A model generated the notes under the pieces. That model did not search any database. It was not told where the DNA came from and worked only from the letters and a program-made list of their open reading frames with translations. A program made the translations under genes and the position numbers. A stretch of DNA of 44,959 nucleotides from positions 1-44,959 of the forward strand of contig JAGQYI010000077.1 in NCBI GenBank assembly GCA_020436165.1, read 5' to 3'. The stretch is from Cyclobacteriaceae bacterium. GTDB taxonomy: Bacteria; Bacteroidota; Bacteroidia; Cytophagales; Cyclobacteriaceae. Shown piece by piece: positions 27,550-34,200 of the stretch; within the stretch, counting starts at the first letter, position 1; every line of letters starts with the position of its first letter.

Positions 27550-27807
27550 TTAATCGTAGTGATATCTGCACGCATATAGTTGCAAATCCTCACCAACAAC
27601 TTTGTAGACAAGTCTATGTTCTTGGTCAATTCGTCTAGACCAATATCCAGCGAGGTCATATTTAAGAGGTTCAGGTTTGCCTATTCCATGAAAATGATCC
27701 CTTTTTATATCCTTAATAAGCTCGTTTATTTTCTTAACCATTTTTTTGTCAATCTTCTGCCAGTAAAGATAGTCCTCCCAAGCATTTTCGGTAAAAGTTA
27801 AAACCAT
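27550..27807 (-). CDS. yoeB: Toxin of YefM-YoeB system (ribosome-dependent mRNA interferase)
   Basis: 85 residues, the standard YoeB length. The catalytic set known for YoeB is complete and at the standard positions: Glu46 (KPEPLKY), Arg65 (DQEHRLVYKV), His83 and Tyr84 in the terminal RYHYD. Trp and Lys residues of the core (AWEDYLYWQKIDKKMVKKIN) also match. It cleaves mRNA in the ribosomal A site when free of antitoxin. Its ATG starts 1 bp after the antitoxin stop, so translation is coupled. It sits between two copies of the family 1 repeat. Confidence 0.95.
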   Translation of the reverse strand: MVLTFTENAWEDYLYWQKIDKKMVKKINELIKDIKRDHFHGIGKPEPLKYDLAGYWSRRIDQEHRLVYKVVGEDLQLYACRYHYD

Positions 27808-27808
27808 A

Positions 27809-28060
27809 TTATATGTCCAAATTCGGTTTAACTGTTTTACCGGATTTCATTTGATTAATGGATTCGTATAATCTATCAGCATTTTTCTTGGAGCTTAGTA
27901 AATGAAGCGTCTCCATAATAGAGTTGTACTCGTCCAAAGAAATCATTACAGTCCCTTTGCCTGATTTTCGTTTAATGATAAGAGTCTCATTATTATCTTC
28001 AACATTGTCAAGGTAACTTTTTAGTCCTGTTCTAAATTCCGAGTAATTAGCAGCAATCAT
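27809..28060 (-). CDS. yefM: Antitoxin of YefM-YoeB system (Phd/YefM family)
   Basis: 83 residues. The N-terminal Phd/YefM fold is clear (MIAANYSEFRTGLKSYLDNV, TLIIKRKSGKGTVMISLDEY, NSIMETLHLL). The C-terminal tail (residues about 58-83) would wrap the toxin. In the family it binds its own operator through the N-terminal dimer, with the toxin as co-repressor. Repeated TACGTAC sequences lie just upstream. It precedes yoeB, the usual order. Confidence 0.95.
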   Translation of the reverse strand: MIAANYSEFRTGLKSYLDNVEDNNETLIIKRKSGKGTVMISLDEYNSIMETLHLLSSKKNADRLYESINQMKSGKTVKPNLDI

Positions 28061-28077
28061 AGTTTTTTGTTATTAAA

Positions 28078-28096
28078 TACGTACAATTATACGTAC
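28078..28096. promoter_or_regulatory. Candidate YefM operator
   Basis: Two copies of TACGTAC (28078-28084 and 28090-28096), each with a TACGTA palindromic core, are spaced 12 bp centre to centre, beginning 18 bp upstream of the yefM start. In E. coli the YefM-YoeB operator also uses two short palindromes about one helical turn apart, with a related TGTACA core. The site probably mediates autorepression. Confidence 0.5.
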
Positions 28097-28144
28097 TTAA
28101 CTGATAAAAAGTTCCTGATTCTTGAATTTTGCTGAATGTTTGCC

Positions 28145-28270
28145 AACGCTCTTACTAAACGGACGTGGCGGTCAAACGAAGTGCAGACCAAAGCGTCCGC
28201 CTAAAAGTAGCAAAAAGGATTGACTTGTCAATCCGCCCGTAGCCCGACATGCCGTTTAGTTGATGTTACC
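28145..28270. repeat. Structured repeat, family 1, copy 2, with inverted arms
   Basis: ACTAAACGG (28154-28162) and CCGTTTAGT (28252-28260) are perfect 9-bp inverted arms. Between them is the 29-bp segment shared with copy 1 (28199-28227). Outside the arms stand AAC (28145-28147) and GTT (28264-28266). An internal hairpin GGATTGACTTGTCAATCC (28217-28234) has 8-bp arms. It lies upstream of yefM, and its right arm contains the stop codon of the next gene. Confidence 0.75.
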
Positions 28271-28750
28271 TAGCGTAGTTTTTCTTTTCTTGAAGGTATT
28301 AATAACAAAAATAATCTGTCCGAAAGTAAAGCAGGTTAGTGCAATTAATAATATCTGTCCAGCTTCATTCAAACCTTTAGTATTGATATAGGAATAATAC
28401 CAATTTGTCAAACCCTTAATTCCTGGCCTATATCCAAAAATGATGTGGAAAATATAAGTTGTTGGCATAATTGTTAAAGCTAGATGAGCCAATGTCAGCC
28501 ATTGGTTAAGAATAGTTCGTTTGTACTGAATAAAATATACAGTTGAGATAATTGCTAAATAACTAACAAGTAAATATACCATTGAAGAATATGTCACTAC
28601 ATAATAAGTGGTATAAATTTGAACGTCAATGCTAAGTCCATTTTCCAATATAACTGTCAATAGAAGTATAATTGCAAATAGCATTAGCCAGAAATCTGCC
28701 CGTTTATAAAATGAAAGTCGTCTGCTTTTGCCCATTAAAATTAACCCCAA
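28256..28750 (-). CDS. Four-helix membrane protein of unknown function
   Basis: 164 residues (or 159 from a second ATG at 28735). Four hydrophobic helices: about 20-38 (FWLMLFAIILLLTVILENG), 50-72, 85-105 and 128-150. A basic N-terminus and C-terminus suggest both face the cytoplasm. No family recognised. The final codons (Gly-Asn-Ile-Asn-stop) are supplied by the start of the family 1 repeat, so the gene was either inserted next to the repeat or has drifted into it. Single-gene unit on the minus strand. Confidence 0.7.
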   Translation of the reverse strand: MGLILMGKSRRLSFYKRADFWLMLFAIILLLTVILENGLSIDVQIYTTYYVVTYSSMVYLLVSYLAIISTVYFIQYKRTILNQWLTLAHLALTIMPTTYIFHIIFGYRPGIKGLTNWYYSYINTKGLNEAGQILLIALTCFTFGQIIFVINTFKKRKTTLGNIN

Positions 28751-28773
28751 TTTGATGCTAGGTAACGATCCAC

Positions 28774-28903
28774 GTGTAAGGCGAGTGTGGCGCGTTTGAG
28801 TACAAGATAGGCAGGTGTATTGATAAAAGCAACGGGGTTAGCAGAAAGTTGTTAAAGAGCGGGCCACACAAGGAGCCTTAATTGCGCCCCATTCGCTTTA
28901 CAC
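28774..28903. repeat. Long imperfect hairpin
   Basis: The 20-nt arms 28774-28793 (GTGTAAGGCGAGTGTGGCGC) and 28884-28903 (GCGCCCCATTCGCTTTACAC) pair at 17 of 20 positions, the others being mostly G-U compatible, across a 90-nt interior. AAC stands outside the left arm and GTT outside the right one, as in other repeats of this stretch. Confidence 0.7.
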
Positions 28904-28976
28904 TATGTTGGGGCTAGTTGGCCTGTAGTGTGGTGAAGTAGGTACTAGGGGGTAGAGTGATTTCTTGGGACGCATT

Positions 28977-29187
28977 TACGGACTGCTAAACGCAGTTACG
29001 GCCTTTGGCTTGCTCTGGATTTTAAATTTTATTGCCGAAGGTAGTTAAAATTTTAAAGACAAGGTGAGCGTGGCCAAATTGAGATTTAGCTTGTGTTGGT
29101 ACACGTGCTCCGGGCGGGTGATTCGGGGATTTAGAGTTAAGGAGGACAGATAAGAGTTGGTAGCTCAATTTGGTTTAGCAGTCCGTA
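28977..29187. repeat. Family 2 structured repeat, copy A, bounded by 15-bp inverted repeats
   Basis: TACGGACTGCTAAAC (28977-28991) and GTTTAGCAGTCCGTA (29173-29187) are perfect inverted repeats 211 bp end to end. Inside, 28991-29006 and 29020-29071 recur at 30091-30106 and 30110-30161. The second segment is 52 bp with one difference and can itself fold through TTTTAAATTTT and AAAATTTTAAA. No protein is encoded. Confidence 0.8.
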
Positions 29188-29428
29188 GGAACACATTCCA
29201 AAAAGACCGGGAAATCCGAAAGCTTTCGGGTTTAGGTGAAACTGAAGATTCATGATGGGTTGCGTGTTTGATGGTGGGTACGAACTAATTTGGCTCCCAA
29301 CGGTTGGCTATGAGGTTTGACTTGCTATAAATACCTACCTTATAGCCCTATTTAAGTTGGACTAAGATAGCACGTTGCATCGAGTAGCAAAACGCAAGAT
29401 AAGACTTATGTCTTGTTATTGGGTGTTT

Positions 29429-30031
29429 TCAATTTCTTAATATCTCGATTTGCTCAACCAATTTTTCAATCATAGTGCTTTCAAAAGAAACAATGTATAT
29501 AGTTTGCATCGGAGCTAATTCGGGAGCTATTGAAATATCCGATTGATTAGAAGCGCAAGGTGTCAATCTTAAATCGAATATATCATAACCCAAAACGTCA
29601 ATGTCTTGAAAGTGCAAAAACAATTGAAATATAGTTCGTTCTTGCTCGAGAAAAGGGTCGTAATAATTATAGGATTTGGATTCTATGCTTTCTATCTTGT
29701 CGAAAGTAATGTCAAATTCTGCATTAGAAGGAATAATTAGTTTACGAGCGTCTGCTTCTAGCAAGTAATCACAATCACTTAGCGTTGTAGTAAGTTTGAA
29801 GTGGAATTCAGAATCGACTTCAAATTTATAGTCAATATCATATCCAACATAAGGAAGTGATATTGCTTCCTTTTGGGCTTGAAAAGCTGAACCATCTACT
29901 CTCTTCACCTGAAACGAATTAGTGTTTAGATACTCTACTGCTTGTATTTTCAAAGGGTCAATTAGATCTTCTGTTTTTTTATTGCAGGCAGATAAAATTA
30001 TAAGAAGAAAAATGATAAGATGGCGTGTCAT
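29429..30031 (-). CDS. Lipoprotein of unknown function
   Basis: 200 residues from the ATG at 30031, chosen because it begins a lipoprotein signal (TRHLIIFLLIILSACNKK, lipobox Cys about 16). An upstream in-frame ATG lies in the repeat. The mature part is acidic and beta-rich with no recognised domain; single Cys residues occur in LSDCDYLL and LTPCASNQ. It is flanked on both sides by copies of the family 2 repeat in the same orientation, which is the main clue to its history. Confidence 0.7.
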   Translation of the reverse strand: MTRHLIIFLLIILSACNKKTEDLIDPLKIQAVEYLNTNSFQVKRVDGSAFQAQKEAISLPYVGYDIDYKFEVDSEFHFKLTTTLSDCDYLLEADARKLIIPSNAEFDITFDKIESIESKSYNYYDPFLEQERTIFQLFLHFQDIDVLGYDIFDLRLTPCASNQSDISIAPELAPMQTIYIVSFESTMIEKLVEQIEILRN

Positions 30032-30052
30032 AAAGTTAGTATTAAAAATGTT

Positions 30053-30253
30053 GCACAATGCTCTGCTAAACCTGCCAGATGTCGGGCATGCGCAGTTACG
30101 GCCTTTTGGTTTTAAATTTTATTACCGAAGGTAGTTAAAATTTTAAAGACAAGGTGAGCGTAATCAAATGCAAAGCATTCACGAGTACTATAAAAAAACA
30201 GACACCACACGAGATAAATTGAGTTTATCTTAACCTGTATATTATCGTTGTGC
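30053..30253. repeat. Family 2 structured repeat, copy B
   Basis: Contains the 16-bp and 52-bp segments shared with copy A (30091-30106; 30110-30161, one mismatch), plus CTGCTAAAC at 30063-30071. Its ends GCACAATG (30053-30060) and CGTTGTGC (30246-30253) are near-inverted (7 of 8). Downstream of the thioredoxin-like gene and upstream of the lipoprotein gene on the minus strand. Confidence 0.8.
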
Positions 30254-30258
30254 GTAAA

Positions 30259-31026
30259 TCATTCTTTTAATAATTTATCTATTTCACTCGCAAGTTTATC
30301 AATACTCCCTTCAGAATTTCCTATTGTTACATATCTAATAACGCCTTGCTTGTCAATCACAAAACTTTTTGGAATACTCTCAGTTGCGTACTCATCCCAT
30401 ATTTTTAAATCGGGGTCAATGCCAACATTAAAATCGATACCTTTTTTGTTTAACTGTAGCATTTTGTTTGCAACTTTTTCTTTGCTTTCTCCCCTTGAGA
30501 TTGGTATAAAAACAAAATCCTTACTTTCAAATGGTGCAATTATCTTGATTGGTATCTCATAAAATTCCATTAAACATGGTGCGCACCAGGTCGCCCAAAA
30601 ATTTAAAAGCACAACTTTACCCCTGAGCTCTGATAACTTTGTACTTGTACCATCAAGCATGGTTACAGTAAAATCTTTTGCCAAATCACCGATATGTAAT
30701 TTAAACTCATCAACATTATTGTTTTCCTTAACAGTAGCTTGTTTTACTGCATTTTTTTCTGCGTCTTTATACAGCTCAACAATAATTATAAATTCTTTGT
30801 CTCCTATTTTGTTCCCAAAAGTTCCAGCCAGGCCATCTCTGTACTCTTGAGAAACACCTTTGTTCATGGATTTAACATAGCCTTCTTGCATAAGTTCCTC
30901 GAGCCGTTCTTTTGATATAATTTCATTGTTGGCAATTATTACGTATTCAGGCTTTTCAATTTGCTTGCTTTGAGCAAACGGTTTAAAACCCCAAAAAGTA
31001 AATGTTAGAGCAAGAATATATTTCAT
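30259..31026 (-). CDS. TlpA-type thioredoxin-fold protein, exported
   Basis: 255 residues from the ATG at 31026, chosen because it starts a signal peptide (KYILALTFTFWGFKPFAQS); an upstream in-frame ATG would bury it. Residues about 20-105 form an extra N-terminal part with no clear match. The thioredoxin domain follows (about 110-255): HIGDLAKDFTVTMLDGT, LRGKVVLLNFWATWCAPC (Cys148 and Cys151, the redox pair), and the cis-Pro region ATESIPKSFVIDKQGVIRY. It probably reduces or shuffles disulfides of periplasmic proteins. It lies between the family 2 repeat and the CHAT gene cluster. Confidence 0.9.
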   Translation of the reverse strand: MKYILALTFTFWGFKPFAQSKQIEKPEYVIIANNEIISKERLEELMQEGYVKSMNKGVSQEYRDGLAGTFGNKIGDKEFIIIVELYKDAEKNAVKQATVKENNNVDEFKLHIGDLAKDFTVTMLDGTSTKLSELRGKVVLLNFWATWCAPCLMEFYEIPIKIIAPFESKDFVFIPISRGESKEKVANKMLQLNKKGIDFNVGIDPDLKIWDEYATESIPKSFVIDKQGVIRYVTIGNSEGSIDKLASEIDKLLKE

Positions 31027-31107
31027 GTCTATTCTTTCTATGCCGTTTTTAATAAGATTTTCAATAAGACAATAACGTACATATAGACTTACTTTCACAC
31101 GCTCTCA

Positions 31108-31260
31108 CTACTTGTCATAGTACCATAAAAAGTGCTTGAATTCAATCGTACTTTGACTCGTTGATATAGAAACAATTTCTATTTTATCTGAGTTGAGATT
31201 GACATAGTCAACAAGCTTTTGTTTTTTATCGAATTCTAAAACTTTTAATTCCCTCTTCAT
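31108..31260 (-). CDS. Small conserved-looking protein after the CHAT gene
   Basis: 50 residues from the ATG at 31260, 5 bp after the stop of the TPR-CHAT gene on the same strand. Sequence pattern: a short strand (RELKVLEFD), an amphipathic helix with KKQKLVDYVNLNSDK, then two strands (IEIVSISTSQS, IEFKHFLWYYDK). Short orphan proteins of this shape are familiar from Bacteroidota genomes, but no function is known to me. An ATG at 31299 would overlap the CHAT gene and is less likely. Moderate confidence that it is real. Confidence 0.55.
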   Translation of the reverse strand: MKRELKVLEFDKKQKLVDYVNLNSDKIEIVSISTSQSTIEFKHFLWYYDK

Positions 31261-31265
31261 TGGTT

Positions 31266-34200
31266 CTATTCCAGTCCAATCATAATAAACGCTCCCCAAT
31301 AAATTGGATCGTTGTACTCGTTGCGTAGCTCTTTCTTAGCCTCTACAAACGATTGACGTTTGTTGCCGGTTGCCAGCCATTTCTGGTAGAAATTAACCAT
31401 TAGTTTTTGGGTGGCAGTATCGTCCACCTTAAACATACTCATGATAAGCGTTTTGGCACCTGCCACCATAAAGGCACGTTGTAGCCCGTAAACTCCTTCA
31501 CCAACCTTTGTCTCACCCAGCCCTGTTTCGCAGGCGCTAAGTACTACCAGGTCGGTCTGGTCCAGGTTCATGTTCATGGCTTCGTAGGCAGTTAGTATAC
31601 CGTCTTCCTCATTGTAGTTGTATTCGGTCTTTTTAAGCAGGTCGCCAGCTCCGGTAAGCAACAAACCGGTGCGCAGCAGTGGGTTTTCCAGTGCCGTAAC
31701 TTCTTTCTGACCGGCTGCGGCATTTTGCTCTATTTGCTTGGCAGGGGTAAAGAAGCCATGCGTTGCAATATGAAATATCTTAGGGCTCTTTACCGATTTA
31801 ACAGCGTTTTCTGTTGCATCCTTTTCTAATTTCTCAGTGGTAGCCCATCCTTTTTGGTCGAGCAACTGTATAAGTGCGTTGATCTCTTTTTCTGTTCCGG
31901 GCAACTCTCCAATGGCTCCTCTTGAAGGTGGCCGTGCATCTACGTAATAGGTTGGATTGCCAAACATAGAAGCCTTGTTGGCCAGTTTGTCGTCTTTCTT
32001 CTTCAGTGCGCTCAGGTAAATATCCTTTGTATTACTTACCAGTACAATGTTGGAGTTGTCGAGCACATACTTGTCTTCAGAGGTCGGTATCGCTTCCAGG
32101 TTAATTTGGTTGTATACTCCATCGGCCGATAAGTAAATGGTGGATGTATTACCAACAACACTCACAATAGGCTGCCAGTATTTTTCATTGGAGTACCTGT
32201 CGTGTATTTTGTAGATTATACTATTGCGGTACACTTTAAAGTACCTGCCTTCAAGCTCCTTACCATCTTCTATAAGGAACATACCCGGTTTTTTCTGCAC
32301 TTTGTCATTTTTCACATAAAGGCCCATGTACAGCACCGAGTCGGTGAAAATATGATCGAAGTAACGGAAACGAACCATTTCAATAGCTACCTCATCAGGT
32401 TTTAAAGCATCTTGAACGTACTCCCAAACAATACGGTTCTTTTGCGTATCGGCTCCAAAGGCATCCGATTGCTCACTTAGTTGTTTCTCAAGCTGTTCCA
32501 CTTCATCAATAAGCAGGGCAGGGTCTATTTCATTTTCGATCAGCTGGTCGGTACTCATCGAGAGCACCGTAGTCAGGAATTCCTTCTTGGCTACCCAGTC
32601 GAGGTACATTTTCTTCAGATCCTCATTATCTCCGTTAAGTATTGACTCACGTATTTTAATAGAAGAGTTTAGCAGGATTGCCTTGGTGGCCAACGCATTG
32701 TTAAAGGCTTGTTCAATAAGCGAGGGGTCTTCATCCTTAAATTCAATGGCAATGGTGTTAAAGAATTCGTAATCGGTTTTGATGGTATTCCAGAACTCAG
32801 ACTTTTCTCGTTCGCTCAAGGCAGGGAAATACGTTTTAATAAATGCATCGTAGTTACTGATAACCTGTTGAATGGTCTTTTTGGCTTTGCGTTTATCGCC
32901 TTGCATGTAATACACCTTGCTTAGTTTAGAAAGCAGGTGTACATATTCGGGGTGGTCCTTGCTAAAATAGTCCTCATAAAGTTTTTTGGCATCGTTGTAC
33001 TTTTCTTCGGCATGGGTATAATCTTTTTGCTGATAGTACACATCGCCAGTAAGTGTATAAATTGAGGCGAGGTTTACATTCTTCTTACTTTTCAATCGTG
33101 TTTTCCAAATTGTTTCGGCTAAGGAAAGCGAGTTAAACGCATCGTCAAAGCGGTTTTCCTCAATGTAAAGCACAGACAGGTTCTTGATCACGTCTGCATA
33201 CATAGGTGTTCTGTTTCCAATTTTTTCAGCTATTATGCGCTTCGATTCGTCAAAAATTGGCTCAATGGTTTTGGGTGGTTCGTTTTTGTAAAACTTAATA
33301 AGCCCAAGTTGGGACAATGACTTGGCAACTTCAATGTGGTCAGTGCCATAAACTGCTTTTTGAATGCTAATAGCAGAATTAATATTGTCGAGGGCTTTGC
33401 TGTAATCTCCCAGAGCTGTGTAAATATCAGCCAGTTGTTTTTTGCAAAAAGCTGTTTTGGACGAATTATTGCCAAACTGGGCCTCTGAGATATCAAGAGC
33501 TCTGCGGGTAGTTTTTTCGGCATCGGTATATTCTCCATTAAAAAGATGGAGGTAACCAAGGCTCAACAGCGGTTCAATGAGATTGCGACTTTGTTTGCCG
33601 AAAAGTTTTTCATATTCAGTAAGGGCCTCGTTTAACAAATCCCTTGTTTTACTAATGCTACCATATTTCACGTAGATATCTGCCAGATTTACGTTTGAGG
33701 CAAACTCATCATAGTTAAGAAAATTGGTGGCCTTGTAAAGGAATCTTTGAGCACTCATGATCAAATCCTTGGCATCTTCAAAATCTCCTTTCATGGCGCT
33801 AAGCTTGGCTTCCACCTCCAGAGCCATCACATACCGAACGGTGTTTTCTTTATCCCGTTTAACTTCATCAAGGATATTGAGGGCATTATTGATGTTTTCT
33901 TCAGCTCCTTTATATTCTCCAATTTTTATTTGCAGGTCAGCAATTTTTACAAGCTCATCACCAAAGTTTAGATCAGTGTCGCTGTATTTTGCGCGTGTGG
34001 CCAATAGGGCATCTTCCAGGGCCTGCTTGGCACCTTCCAGGTTGTCGGTTAGCTCAAAATATTTTGCCAAATGATTTTGTGTACGAACATAGCTGATATG
34101 CCCTGGTTTAATCTGAGGTTTTACAATACTCTCAAAGCTGTTTTTATAGATATCACCTGCTTCACCAAGTTTATCCGTATAGTCTATATAGAAGTTAGCA

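Larger units (their letters stand above)
28751..29428. other. 678-bp gene-free interval made of structured repeats
   Basis: No ORF with coding character was found on either strand. It contains an imperfect long hairpin (28774-28903), a segment bounded by a perfect 15-bp inverted repeat (28977-29187) enclosing a copy of the family 2 repeat, and further unassigned sequence with a C/G-rich CCAACGGTTGG palindrome (29297-29307). The base composition is more G-rich than in the neighbouring genes. Confidence 0.8.

Noticed and set aside
27446-30253. Calling the repeats true integron attC sites
   Set aside because: Only isolated pieces such as GTTAGGC fit the RYYYAAC/GTTRRRY core boxes; most unit ends do not, and no tyrosine recombinase is in the window. 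Kept as cassette-like repeats only.
27357-31100. CRISPR array
   Set aside because: Repeats are few, long, unequally spaced and separated by genes; there are no regular spacers or cas genes.
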